From Arcticibacter eurypsychrophilus (GTDB taxonomy: Bacteria; Bacteroidota; Bacteroidia; Sphingobacteriales; Sphingobacteriaceae): 64,000 bases of DNA. A model generated the notes under the pieces. The model saw nothing but the letters and a program-made list of their open reading frames with translations, was not told the DNA's origin and did no database searches. The position numbers and the translations under genes were made by a program. The stretch is from assembly GCF_001730525.1 (NCBI RefSeq), contig NZ_MDFN01000001.1, positions 248,001 to 312,000 on the forward strand, given 5' to 3'. Shown one piece after another: positions 33,144 through 43,634 of the stretch (its first letter is position 1; every line of letters starts with the position of its first letter).

Positions 33144-36100
33144 TTAAAATGAAGCACTTAAACCAATGTTATATACGGTTTGAATCGGATAACCAAGACC
33201 ATTACCACCCATTTCCGGATCCCAGATCTTAAAGCTACTTATTGCTCCCAGGTTAGTGCTGTTTAAGTAAATCCTAATATTGCGCATTGCCAGCCTTTTC
33301 ACAAATCTATCAGATACGTTGTATCCAACTTCTACACTTTTTAACCTTAAGAAGCTGCCATTCCTCATCCACCAAGTAGACGTTTGATTGTTATTGTCTA
33401 TAAAATTGGGACTTAAGCGCGGCCACATAGCATAACTATCACGGTTATCCTCTGACCAATAACTCTCAGATATTGCTTGGAGCAAGCCATTCTGGCTACC
33501 ACCATTTAATACAAAAGGGGCTATATTCTTAGGATTTATAAAAAAGGAAGAACGAGCTGAACCCTGTATAAACGCAGAAATATCAAAGCCCTTAAACCCT
33601 ATTGTTCCTCCAAATCCATAAACAATTTCGGGGGATGTTGGAAGACCAATAGGAACCATATCCGCATCACTAATAACACCATCGTTGTTGATATCACGGT
33701 ACTTTATATCTCCACCTCCGTAAGTTGTTCCTGGTGTTCCAGCTAACTGAACAGGGGAATTTTTGGCTTCATTATCATCTATAAACAAACGCTCGGCAAC
33801 ATAGCCAAAAGCCTGCGTAGTTGGCATACCTACATGATATCTATAAGTTTCATTAGCATTGTATGTTGGTTCATCATAGATGAGAATTTTGTTAGCTGCA
33901 TATGTAAAATTACCTCTTGTTTGTACATACCATGAATTTCCAAATGATTTATTATAATTCATAGAAAAATCAAATCCTTTACTCTCAGCCTTATTGGTGT
34001 TAGCTTGTACATTTGCCTGAAGTCCCATTGTTGTTGGAATGTATGTTCGTCCAGTCAATATATTGGACCTTGAGTTTTTATATACATCAATTGTTAAATC
34101 AATTGAATTTAAAAACCTTAAATCTGCCCCAATATTAATTTGTTTAGACCTCTCCCAAGTAATTAATGGGTTTGCGTATCTTGATACAGAAACACCATCT
34201 TTATAATAAGCGTTTAGTTCGCCAAACGATGCTCCATAACTACCATTGTTCATGTTAACTTCCGACATATAGAAAAACCGATCTCCAGAGGCACCAATCT
34301 GATCATTTCCTACAAGGCCATATGTTGCTCTAAGCTTGAAAGAATTAATGACTTTAGTTAATGGTTCAAAGAATTTCTCATTAGAGACAACATACCCTAA
34401 ACCAAAAGATGGAAAGAAGCCAAAACGATCACTTTCAGAAAAGCGTTCCGAACCATTGTACCCAAAGTTAAATTCAGCAAGATAACGGTTGTCAAACCCG
34501 TAGGTAGCTCTTCCTGACACACCTTGATTTCTTGATGGTAAAGAAAGTTGTAAGCTACCTGCATTGCCGGCCAGGTAATTACGCATAGTTGTAATTAACA
34601 TTCCACTTACTGCATGCTTTTCCTTAAAAGTATGGTTATAGTTCAAAGCTGCTTCTAAATAAAAAGTAGAATTAAGCAACTTGCTACCTTCCGAATAATT
34701 TAGATATTCAGTTCCGGTAGTACCAATGGATCCTGTTCCGCCTGGATTTAAAACTTGCAAATCAATGGATGCATCTGGCAGTTCCGAAGATGAATAATAA
34801 AACGGAGCGTATTCCCTGGATAAATCAAAATAAGAATAACGCTTTGCATAGGTCATCATTCGCGCATTCAATCCTGGCACAATAAATTTCAAATCTTGTT
34901 TAAGCTCAATTTGAGTCTGTAATGTTGAAGTATTATATTCCGAATATCCCTTCACCATTTCAGCATATGGATTTACATATAAGCCGTTGTTTGGTGTAAT
35001 CGCGTTACCAAACAGTGAGTGCGTAGTAAAGGGCATTAAACTACTAGGATATACTGCAGGAAACATGACTGGATTTGACCAAATAGCTTGATTAAATATC
35101 TTTTGTCCACCATTGATTCTATTGCCATTTGAATCATACCCGCCAACAGGTCCTGAATAATCATCAAACTGTCCATAAACCCTTATTATAGCCTCAGTTG
35201 TATTGGTAAGGTCTAAGTTTACATTAGATCGTACTGAATAATTTTTAATTTTTATATTATTATTAAAATTATTGACCCCATCTACTTTAAGTGCGCCGTT
35301 GTCAATATTATATGTACCTGCTACATAATAACTAGCCTTTGATCCACCTCCAGATATATTTAGATTATAACGGCTGTTAACTGTATAGTCTTTGATCAAT
35401 TGATCAATCCAATTATTACTAGGATATAACAATGGATTCTCTCCTTTAGCTGTTGCGTCAATTTTAGTCTGTAAGTAAGGTAACACAGCTAATGGGTTCC
35501 TTGTTAATGAAGCCTCATTCGCCATATTCATATAGGAAATATTATCGGCAAATTGAAAGTTCCTGGTATTTGATGACACAGAATTCTCAGCTCTAAAACT
35601 AAACTTGGTTTGACCGGCTTCTCCAGATTTAGTAAGCACAAGAACAACACCATTTGCTCCGCGTGCTCCATATACTGCTGACGCTGTAGCATCCTTTAAA
35701 ACATTAAAAGAAGATATATCATCAGCTTGCAAACGTGCTAGATCACTTTGTGAAGATTCTATACCATCAATTAAAATTAAAGGATCTTGCTTTCCAGTGC
35801 CGAATGTTCCCAAACCGCGAATAAAAAACTGTGCATTATCTGCTCCAGGCTCCCCACTTCGTTGATAAGAAATCAAACCTGCAACCCTTCCTGCCAACAT
35901 TGTTGTTAAATTGCTGGTTGGCCCTTTCAATGCTTTTGGGCTGATTGAAGTAATAGAACTGATTACACTAATTTTCTTTTGCGTACCAAAACCCACAACA
36001 GTTACCTCGCTTAGTGCGTTTTCATCATTTTCAAGGAAAACATTAACAATATAAATGCCCTCCGCATTTTTTTCATAATCGGCTACAGCCACTGTCTTGG

Positions 36101-36389
36101 GTTTATAACCTATCATAGTAAATAGCAATCTGCCAGACCTAGGTAGGTTGATAACGTACCGTCCGTTTTCATCTGTAGAAGCACCTCTGTTTGTTCCTGA
36201 AACTTTAACACTGGCACCCGGTAAAGCACCTATTGAATCGCTAACAGTTCCTCTAACAATTATTGGTGTCTGTGCAAATGCAGCGGTACTTCCAATAAAT
36301 AAAACATAATAAATAAAGACTTTAAAAATTGATTTTAAGGGACTACAGGTTGAATAAAATCGAAACTTTTTAAGTAGTTTTCTGTTCAT
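33144..36389 (-). CDS. SusC-family TonB-dependent outer-membrane transporter (pair 1)
   Basis: About 1,081 residues from ATG 36389 (MNRKLLKKF), with a hydrophobic signal ending 'TAAFAQ'. A carboxypeptidase-like CarboxypepD domain comes first ('VRGTVSDSIGALPGASVKVS', 'DENGRYVINLP'), then the SusC signature 'VTVVGFGTQKK', the plug ('GRVAGLISYQRSGEPGADNA', 'DPLILIDGIES', 'DASASAVYGARGANGVVLV'-like region), and a 22-stranded barrel. No N-terminal STN domain is present, so no transmembrane signalling to an anti-sigma factor is expected. It imports oligosaccharides with SusD1. It heads a four-gene operon. Confidence 0.95.
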   Translation of the reverse strand: MNRKLLKKFRFYSTCSPLKSIFKVFIYYVLFIGSTAAFAQTPIIVRGTVSDSIGALPGASVKVSGTNRGASTDENGRYVINLPRSGRLLFTMIGYKPKTVAVADYEKNAEGIYIVNVFLENDENALSEVTVVGFGTQKKISVISSITSISPKALKGPTSNLTTMLAGRVAGLISYQRSGEPGADNAQFFIRGLGTFGTGKQDPLILIDGIESSQSDLARLQADDISSFNVLKDATASAVYGARGANGVVLVLTKSGEAGQTKFSFRAENSVSSNTRNFQFADNISYMNMANEASLTRNPLAVLPYLQTKIDATAKGENPLLYPSNNWIDQLIKDYTVNSRYNLNISGGGSKASYYVAGTYNIDNGALKVDGVNNFNNNIKIKNYSVRSNVNLDLTNTTEAIIRVYGQFDDYSGPVGGYDSNGNRINGGQKIFNQAIWSNPVMFPAVYPSSLMPFTTHSLFGNAITPNNGLYVNPYAEMVKGYSEYNTSTLQTQIELKQDLKFIVPGLNARMMTYAKRYSYFDLSREYAPFYYSSSELPDASIDLQVLNPGGTGSIGTTGTEYLNYSEGSKLLNSTFYLEAALNYNHTFKEKHAVSGMLITTMRNYLAGNAGSLQLSLPSRNQGVSGRATYGFDNRYLAEFNFGYNGSERFSESDRFGFFPSFGLGYVVSNEKFFEPLTKVINSFKLRATYGLVGNDQIGASGDRFFYMSEVNMNNGSYGASFGELNAYYKDGVSVSRYANPLITWERSKQINIGADLRFLNSIDLTIDVYKNSRSNILTGRTYIPTTMGLQANVQANTNKAESKGFDFSMNYNKSFGNSWYVQTRGNFTYAANKILIYDEPTYNANETYRYHVGMPTTQAFGYVAERLFIDDNEAKNSPVQLAGTPGTTYGGGDIKYRDINNDGVISDADMVPIGLPTSPEIVYGFGGTIGFKGFDISAFIQGSARSSFFINPKNIAPFVLNGGSQNGLLQAISESYWSEDNRDSYAMWPRLSPNFIDNNNQTSTWWMRNGSFLRLKSVEVGYNVSDRFVKRLAMRNIRIYLNSTNLGAISSFKIWDPEMGGNGLGYPIQTVYNIGLSASF

Positions 36390-36708
36390 ATACATATAGT
36401 TATTTAGTTAATAATTGTTCATTAATTTGTTGAATAGTGACTTTATCATCAGGATCAAATCGACTTTATTCAATGAAAGTTTACGTTTACTTTAAAAACG
36501 AAGGTTAGACATACTCAAAGCTTTTTTTGAATTGTTTATAATTGATTTTAATTTGGTTTATACAAATAAACGTTAAGTTTTGATGCCACTTAAGGGGCAG
36601 GACAATATGATAAGGGGGTCAAATCGTTATTTATTACTTTAATAAGGTATTAATAGTCATTTAAGCTTTAAACACATCATTTATTTAAGACTCTTGTAAG
36701 CTCAATTA
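36390..36708. other. Upstream region of susC1
   Basis: A 319-bp AT-rich gap that must hold the susC1 promoter. No exact TAnnTTTG element was found in the right orientation; TTTATTTG on the minus strand near 36563 is one mismatch away without a clear TTG. The candidate operator at 36593-36624 lies inside it. Confidence 0.4.
36593..36624. promoter_or_regulatory. Candidate PUL operator upstream of susC1
   Basis: AAGGGG, then about 20 bp later AAGGGGG, with the right half reading ATGATAAGGGGGTCAAAT. The site at 22411-22443 ends ATGAATAAGGGGTAAAT with the same spacing of G-runs. The two could be bound by one regulator encoded outside the window. Evidence is only this resemblance. Confidence 0.3.
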
Positions 36709-39300
36709 TTAATCTACAAATCCTAAACTCATCTGCAATACATCGCTATTTAACATTATTCGATATGCACCACGCTCAATTTGCAAACCTTTAAGCTAAT
36801 ACATCTTGTATTTTTCAGAAACGGAGTCAATACGCAAAAACGCATAAGGCGTAAATTCATTTCCAGGCTCCAATATTACACTCACACTTTTGTCACTTTC
36901 ATTGAATGACACTAATCAAACTTACCCGCATCCAAAGTAAGCCAAAGTCCTAAGCAGCAATATACACTCTTAATTTGCTCCTATTGTAATCTTAACATGG
37001 ATCCAATCTCCCTCTTTCTTAATATTACCTCCAAAGGATAGACATCCCAGTTCTTTACTCATTGTAATATACGTTTCAGTATTAACGGCATATCCAAAAA
37101 AATTAGAGCCGTAATCTCCCAACAATCCGTCTATCTGAAGCGGCGATGGAAAAGCATGAAAAGCCGCAGAACCAAATCCATCTTCTGTAATGTTAGATAT
37201 AGATCCCAACACCCCCCCTTGCCCAACGCGTAAAAGATATAGGTCATCCGGATTTTTTATAATCGGTATAGAACAGGAATCACATTAAGTCCTGACCAAT
37301 AATGATGTAACTGTCGCTCTATCCGAGACAATTTACCTCCATAAAGAAAATCCCAGTACCGTCTTGCACTTCCATTATAACCCCAATGTGAAATACTGGG
37401 CATATAAGCAAGAATAGCATTTATGGTGGCCTTGGCCTTGTCTATGCAACCAAAATAATCAGACCAAAGATAAACGTCTTCCTGACCGGTAGAATCCCAT
37501 GGAATCTCACTTCCAAAAGGATATTGCAAGATATCCCAGTGATTAGCACGCTTTTTCATAGCTTCTTCAAGCTTTGCAGACATTTCTGTCAAGCCCTCTG
37601 CTTTCAAATCCTGTAAGATCAAAAAGAAAACCGTTCCTTCCATCTGGCCAAACTGTGCATATTAAGGTGCCTGTTCAATCATGGCCATCATCGTATGATA
37701 GGAATTTTCCAGATACCATTTCCCGTTTTGCTCAGTCACCATGCCCCGATAATTTCGCGCCAAGCGGTATAGTACCCAATGTGCAACAGCTAACATGAGG
37801 ATAATATAAGAACGCCCCAGGTTATTAGCATCCTTTAAAGGCCATGCAGCTCATGTTTTATAATTAATGTTCGTACTATAGGTCCCCTTTGGCATTTTGT
37901 TAGGTTCATAACAAAATTAGCTTTTCTTTACGCCGTATTTATGCTTTCCTTCGCTATATTGAATCTACCCCCATAAGGTAAGAATAACAAATTGTTCCAG
38001 CTTTTTTACTCCTTCCCGATCTGGTTGAATTAACTCTTTCATTATAGGACTTCTTTTAAAAATATCGTTGGAATCTCGAAACCATTGCTGATAAGTATGA
38101 AACCTTCCAAAGTCGGCAACCATGTGCCCCTCCGGCTTAATCACCTTATAGTTAATCGTCTGTCTAAGTCAATTTTCATAAGTAATCGTCAACCTGGCTC
38201 GTCCCTATACTTTATCATTAATCGCATAAGTCTTCAATTCTCTACTACTGGATGGCAGTTGTTTTAATACTTATGCTCCCTTAGGCCCTATTTCCATAAA
38301 AGAAACCTTTTCAGGATAACTAAGAAACAAACGACCATCTACATCCTGAGGAAGGACATATCCGGGAACACATATCGCTACAGGACGTTTATTTTTAATC
38401 AAAGCCGCCTCTATTCCTTTAACAGAATCAGCTAGTATAAACTACAATCCATAAGAACGCAATTCACCTGGTTTCAAAACCACAGAAGTTGGATTATTCC
38501 ATGGCTTAGCATTTTTCCAGTCCTGTCCCGCACGTGCTTTGCTAAAAACCGTCCACTCGTAAAAGCCTTCAAAAGCTATTCCTCGGGGAGTAGGATCATC
38601 CAACAAGGGACTATATGCCTCAAAAGGTGTTTTACCATACGGAACAACAAGCAGCACTTTACCCTGACCATTTAAACGGGTAACCTGTAAATATCCGGCA
38701 TCCTGACCAATATAAGGGTCATAAAAAACATTGCTCCTGTGAGCTTCATCCACAGTTTTACCCTCCAGAATATTATTAAAGAAAGGAATTCCTAACGACC
38801 CTATTTCTACCGCCTGTTTACTTCTATTTCTTATCTCAAACCGCAGCATCAGGTGATTATTCTTTATCTACCAGTAACGTTTAATATGTAGTGGCAAATC
38901 TGTTGCATACGTAGGTGAAAGGTCAGCGGCGGCAAGAAACGATCCCTTTACACTTAAAACCCTTACAGGTGACCGTTTAGTTGCTGATTAATAATTTTTT
39001 CATAAGGATTCTCCTTCAACCCTTATACGCAAATTTAAATCGCCCTGATACAAGCCATCCTTATCGCGCTGGGGAATCCGATCAAATGGCATAAAACCCA
39101 CTCCATCAGCTCCTTTAGGGAATACTACCGCAACGGTTTGCGATGCACGTACCAACTTTAAGTTGAAATCTACCCCTTGCAAATCCATATACCCCTTTTC
39201 CAAACCCAATGAGGAAGGCCGTTTTGATAATGCTTCCCAAGGGTTTTGTGCACATAGTTCTAATGATGCAGATCCCAGTAAAAAAATACGATTATAAAAG
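36709..39300 (-). pseudogene. DUF5695-like PUL protein, broken by many in-frame stops
   Basis: Minus-strand reading gives a secreted protein of about 860 codons. It opens with a signal-like 'NRIFLLGSASLELCAQNPWE' but no ATG. Family-like segments include 'DFNLKLVRASQTVAVVFPKG', 'FYDPYIGQDAGYLQVTRLNG', 'LLDDPTPRGIAFEGFYEWTV', 'AAWPLKDANNLGRS', 'SHWGYNGSARRYWDFLYGGK' and 'GSISNITEDGFGSAAFHAFP'. These recall DUF5695 proteins of Bacteroidota PULs (from memory). From 39290 to 37257 a single frame is kept with stops whose lowest coordinates are 39000, 38988, 38868, 38442, 38271, 38205, 38169, 37965, 37917, 37851 and 37662. Near 37257, and again near 36920-36940, frameshifts occur. A TAG at 36796 and the final stop at 36709 follow. 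It lies about 20 nt past the S9 peptidase start region in the same operon order. Confidence 0.85.
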
Positions 39301-39319
39301 TGTTTATTCTCAACTTAAT

Positions 39320-41584
39320 TTATTGATTTCTATCTGGTGGATCAACTTGCAATAGACTTTTAACAAAAAAATCTCTCAGCTTTCTTCTTCCATATGGACC
39401 ACCATCACTGTGTCCCATTCCCGGAACAGTGAGCAGTTCGAAGTTCTTATTTGCCTTGATCAAAGCATCCGCCACTCTGTAAGTAGATTCTGGCGGAACA
39501 TTGGTATCGGCTTCTCCAACAATCAATAAAAGCTTCCCTTTTAATTTCCGCGCATTAGTCACATTCGATTGTTGTTCATAATGCGGCCCAATAGGAAAAC
39601 CCATCCATTGTTCATTCCACCATTGCTTATCTACACGGTTATCATGACAACCACATGCAGATACACCTGCTGTATAAAACTCAGGATGAAAAAGCAATGC
39701 TCCAAGTGAATTCTGCCCTCCCGCTGAAGTACCGTAAATACCAACCCTTTTCGTGTCGATGTAATCATATTTTGCTGCAAGCGCTTTAATCCATAAAATA
39801 CGATCGGGAAAACCACCATCAGCCAGATTCTTCCAGCACGTATCATGGAAAGCTTTTGAGCGGTTAGCCGTTCCCATTCCATCCATCATCACGACCATAA
39901 ATCCAAGTTCAGCTATACTCTGCATTTCACTGTATGATCTGAAATTTTTAGGCACAAACGAATCTTGCGGCCCTGCATATATATATTCGATTACCGGATA
40001 GCTTTTTAAGCTATCATACTGGGAAGGCCGGCATAGAATGCCCCATATATCAGTTTTACCATCTCTTGCCTTTGACACAAAAACTTCCGGAAGTTTCATC
40101 CCTGTTGCAGTTAATGCACTCATGTCTGCACGTTCAACTTCCATAACCAAACTTCCATCTGTTGTACGATGAAGTTCGGTAATAGGGGCAGTAGAAATTG
40201 TAGAATAGGTATCCAGATAATATTTACTATCCGGAGAATAGGTCACTTGATGGGTTGCACGGGCAGTGTTAAGCGTAATTAGATTTTTACCATTAAATCC
40301 AATCCGATAATGATGGATATAATAAGGGTCCTCTCCCTGATTTATTCCGCTGGCACTAAACCAGACCTCTCGTTTTGACCGGTCAACGCTATCTACAGTA
40401 CGAACAATCCAGTTCCCCTTAGTGATCTGAGATTTAACTTTCCCTGCTTTTGTATCCACAAGGTACAAATGACGCCAGCCATCCTTCTCAGATGACCATA
40501 ACATTTCATCTGTATCTGGTAGATAATGCGTATAAGTGCGTTGTTCATAAATGAATGTTGACGTCTTTTCGTCTATAATAGTACGGGTTTCTCCAGTGAA
40601 TGCATCCACTTCTATGACCCTGTACCGTTGATGTCCCCGGTCTGTCTTTGCATATAATACATGACGACCATCCTTCTCCCAATGCAGTTGAGGCATACCC
40701 AAAAAATCTATTTTTCCCACCTTAACCCTCAAGCCCCTCTTTTTCAACACATCGAATGTGTGCATTTCATAAGAAGTAAACTCTTCACCCGGTTGAGCAT
40801 AATCATGCGACTTTAATTCAGCTCTTGTGGTATTAGGTTGTGATGTAAGAAGATAGTATACCTTTTTGATTTCTTTAGGATCAGATAAATAGCTAATAAT
40901 ATGTTTGCTATCAGGAGACCACTTAAGCCCATCAAATGGCTTCTCTTTCGTGCCATGAATACTTAAGCGACTTTCAGCGCTTCCGTCAACAGGCTTTACA
41001 AATATGTTTCCCTCTTTAATAAACGCTATCCATTTCTTATCCGGAGATAAATTGTCTCTTCTTCCACCTCTTCGCCAATATTCAAATTCTCCCATGATAA
41101 CAGGCTTCTTTTCCCGATCCATAGCTTTAGACAGCGAGTATCTTAGCGGATCAAATTCCAACCATTGATTGTCCACTTGAAACAACAGATTTTTTCCATC
41201 TTTTGCATATATGATTCCATTCAACCTTAACTTTGTTGCATCAAAAGGCTTACCTATAAAAGATGTTAGCGCCTCTGCCAGTCGCCCGGAATCAAATGCG
41301 TTGGTTTTACTCTTACTTTTGACATCAATATATATAAACTCTATGCACCCATCCTTAGACATCACATTTTTGAATATAAAACCACTACCATCAGGTTTCC
41401 ATATAGCTTTTACATCCGTTTTGAATACGGTATTAATAACTGCCGAATCCATTGAAGCGGCCTGTGCATATGATTTTAAGACCTGCTCCCTTGCTGGTAA
41501 ATATTGAGGTAAGGGACTTTTCTGTGCATTAACCAGTAAAGGAATACTCAGTCCAATAAATAAGACAAAGTAAGATTTGAACAT
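39320..41584 (-). CDS. S9 family peptidase (DPP-IV/prolyl oligopeptidase type), in the PUL
   Basis: A 754-residue secreted protein with a signal peptide ending 'IPLLVNAQ'. The N-terminal ~480 residues form a DPP-IV-type beta-propeller ('RRGGRRDNLSPDKKWIAFIK', 'DEMLWSSEKDGWRHLYLVDT'). The C-terminal alpha/beta-hydrolase has 'GIYGTSAGGQNS' (nucleophile S620), D693 in 'LIVGEADTNVPPES' and H725 in 'VPGMGHSDGG', so the triad is intact. Known members cleave after proline; some PUL-associated alpha/beta-hydrolases are esterases instead. It sits 91 nt after GH97 in the arabinose-removing operon. A proline-directed peptidase could attack the hydroxyproline-rich protein of arabinogalactan-proteins (inference). 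Confidence 0.85.
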   Translation of the reverse strand: MFKSYFVLFIGLSIPLLVNAQKSPLPQYLPAREQVLKSYAQAASMDSAVINTVFKTDVKAIWKPDGSGFIFKNVMSKDGCIEFIYIDVKSKSKTNAFDSGRLAEALTSFIGKPFDATKLRLNGIIYAKDGKNLLFQVDNQWLEFDPLRYSLSKAMDREKKPVIMGEFEYWRRGGRRDNLSPDKKWIAFIKEGNIFVKPVDGSAESRLSIHGTKEKPFDGLKWSPDSKHIISYLSDPKEIKKVYYLLTSQPNTTRAELKSHDYAQPGEEFTSYEMHTFDVLKKRGLRVKVGKIDFLGMPQLHWEKDGRHVLYAKTDRGHQRYRVIEVDAFTGETRTIIDEKTSTFIYEQRTYTHYLPDTDEMLWSSEKDGWRHLYLVDTKAGKVKSQITKGNWIVRTVDSVDRSKREVWFSASGINQGEDPYYIHHYRIGFNGKNLITLNTARATHQVTYSPDSKYYLDTYSTISTAPITELHRTTDGSLVMEVERADMSALTATGMKLPEVFVSKARDGKTDIWGILCRPSQYDSLKSYPVIEYIYAGPQDSFVPKNFRSYSEMQSIAELGFMVVMMDGMGTANRSKAFHDTCWKNLADGGFPDRILWIKALAAKYDYIDTKRVGIYGTSAGGQNSLGALLFHPEFYTAGVSACGCHDNRVDKQWWNEQWMGFPIGPHYEQQSNVTNARKLKGKLLLIVGEADTNVPPESTYRVADALIKANKNFELLTVPGMGHSDGGPYGRRKLRDFFVKSLLQVDPPDRNQ

Positions 41585-41675
41585 ATTATATTTTTTGAAG
41601 GAACCTTAGGGATTTCGCAAAGACATACTTGATGAATGTTAGTGCGTTTGATGTGCATAATAACCACGTTTCCCT

Positions 41676-43613
41676 TTATTCAAATACGATCACAAAACCA
41701 CCAGCAGCCTTTACTTTGACTAGCGTATTTCTGGATGGTGTAACATCCGATTGAACAAAAGATAGATCCTGAGCTCCATCCGTAATCATCTTTCCAGTAG
41801 AATTTATAAACGAAAGATCCAGCGTAAGTTCTTTATCTTCTTTTTCACCATTAATCCCCGCGACAAACCATCTTGATCCCGAACGACGCGCAATGACTAC
41901 CCTTTTACCCGGGAAACCATCTATAAAACGAACATCATCCCAGTTACCTGGAAGTGTTTTAAGCATCTCTTTGACATAAGAAGGCACATGACTCATCCCT
42001 TCAGGAGTTTCCGCCAGATGTTGAATCCCGGACAGAAAAAGAACAGGCAGAGCCAGTTCAAATCCGTTAGTCGTACTTCTTTTGATATTAGGAATTTTGT
42101 ATAGAACCATTGGCGTATAATCCATCGGATCATAAACATTCCGCGTAAAAGGAATCGTAGTACAATGTACAGGCTGCATATCTTCAGTAGCCTGTAAAAA
42201 TGTCCTGAACTCCATTCCTTTAATCGACTCCATAGTCATCAGGTTAGGATAGGTACGCTGCAAACCACGTGGCAACGTAGCACCATGAAAATTCACCAAT
42301 ATATGATGATCAGCCGCATCCTGTAAAATATCCTGGTAATACTGCACGAAAGACTGCCCATCACCTCCAAAGAAATCAATTTTAACTCCCTTAACTCCCA
42401 TCTTCTCCAGCTTGCTAAACTCATTTACCCTGCTTTCTTTCGTCAGCAACATATTCCTTGGACTAAATGGAACAGTGTTCCATGGCCCTGCTGAGTTATA
42501 CCAAAGGATTAAGCCAATATCTTTTTTCGTAGCATAAGCAGCAAGTTCCGCAATTTTTTCATACCCAATCTTTTTATCCCATTCCGCATCTACCAGACAG
42601 TAATCCCACTTCATATCCGCAGCATAGTCTATAAAACGTTTCTGCACATTAAATACCGTAGAATCATCCTTTAAAAGCACCCAGCTCCATGCAGACTTTC
42701 CCGGTTTAATAAAAGAGGCATCCATTTTCAATGCTGGTTTAGCCAGGTCTGTCCCTAAAGTAGACTCTACAATAGTTTTCAGACTCCCTACCCCAATGAT
42801 CCTCCAGGGCGTGTACCAGGGAAGTTCAGACTCCGGATTTAAAGCCGCTCCCGCAGCAAACACTTCAGGACCCTGTGGGAATCCGATACTATATTCCCCA
42901 TTAGGGGACAAAGCATTCAATCGTGTGTAGCAATAATTCCGTTCTGGCGCAGATTCAGTAATTAACACCCAACTATCTCCTGCCTGAAAGAGTGCCGGAT
43001 AAACCCAGCCAGCCCTTATCGGAGAGGGTTTACCTACAGCAATACCCTGCTGATAATTTTCTTCATACGATGGATTAGAATGCTCAAATCCGGTTTGTGC
43101 ATCCGACATCGGCTGAAGCCATCCTTTCGCATTTTCTGCAAAATTATAAGATGTGGCTTCCAAAGTGATCTTCTTTACTACCGCAGATTTCTCAGGAAAG
43201 TAATACCGGAAAGCAACACCATCATTAGAAACCTGGAAGATAACATCCAGTTTAGCACCAGCAGCATTACTTAGATGGAATTCCTGTTTGTTCGCTGTAT
43301 ATTTATTCAGCTTGCGTTTAGCCGTCAACAACTCATATTGATCTGAAGTAACGGTGATATTAGACGCTGAAATTAACTTTAGATTGCGCGTAAAATCAGC
43401 ATCCTGACGAATTAGTCCTAATTTCGACTGTTCCAACACCACTACATTGTTTCGGTTTACAGAATAAAACAGTGTACCTGTACGACGGAGGCCAAATGTT
43501 ACGGATAAAGACTGATCCGGACTTTTAATCTGATATGTTTTATCCTGAGCAGCAGCCGTTAGGCCACTAAATAACAAAATCATCAGGTTTAATTTCTTTA
43601 AGTATAGTTTCAT
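41676..43613 (-). CDS. GH97 glycosidase, probably the retaining branch
   Basis: A 645-residue secreted enzyme (signal ending 'LTAAAQ'). The GH97 layout is clear: an N-terminal beta-sandwich ('YQIKSPDQSLSVTFGLRRTG'), a catalytic barrel ('WDYCLVDAEWDKKIGYEKIA', 'GVKGVKIDFFGGDGQ', 'NFHGATLPRGLQRTYPNLMT', 'MESIKGME') and a C-terminal domain ('DDVRFIDGFPGKRVVIARRS'). D413 in 'KIDFF' aligns with the Asp nucleophile of retaining GH97 enzymes (alpha-galactosidase and beta-L-arabinopyranosidase types), rather than the inverting alpha-glucosidase SusB type. With the surrounding arabinosidases, removal of alpha-galactose or beta-L-arabinopyranose caps is likely. Starts 21 nt after the GH43 stop. Confidence 0.9.
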   Translation of the reverse strand: MKLYLKKLNLMILLFSGLTAAAQDKTYQIKSPDQSLSVTFGLRRTGTLFYSVNRNNVVVLEQSKLGLIRQDADFTRNLKLISASNITVTSDQYELLTAKRKLNKYTANKQEFHLSNAAGAKLDVIFQVSNDGVAFRYYFPEKSAVVKKITLEATSYNFAENAKGWLQPMSDAQTGFEHSNPSYEENYQQGIAVGKPSPIRAGWVYPALFQAGDSWVLITESAPERNYCYTRLNALSPNGEYSIGFPQGPEVFAAGAALNPESELPWYTPWRIIGVGSLKTIVESTLGTDLAKPALKMDASFIKPGKSAWSWVLLKDDSTVFNVQKRFIDYAADMKWDYCLVDAEWDKKIGYEKIAELAAYATKKDIGLILWYNSAGPWNTVPFSPRNMLLTKESRVNEFSKLEKMGVKGVKIDFFGGDGQSFVQYYQDILQDAADHHILVNFHGATLPRGLQRTYPNLMTMESIKGMEFRTFLQATEDMQPVHCTTIPFTRNVYDPMDYTPMVLYKIPNIKRSTTNGFELALPVLFLSGIQHLAETPEGMSHVPSYVKEMLKTLPGNWDDVRFIDGFPGKRVVIARRSGSRWFVAGINGEKEDKELTLDLSFINSTGKMITDGAQDLSFVQSDVTPSRNTLVKVKAAGGFVIVFE

Positions 43614-43634
43614 TCTAAAATATGAATTATATTT

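Noticed and set aside
38988-39002. Stop-codon reassignment or programmed read-through in the DUF5695-like gene
   Set aside because: All three stop codons are used, frameshifts follow downstream, the start codon is missing, and neighbouring genes use normal stops.
36970-39209. Four separate short genes on the minus strand (36970-37212, 37257-37643, 38442-38849, 39000-39209)
   Set aside because: The three larger-coordinate pieces share one frame and all four join into one family-like protein, so they are pieces of a single pseudogene.
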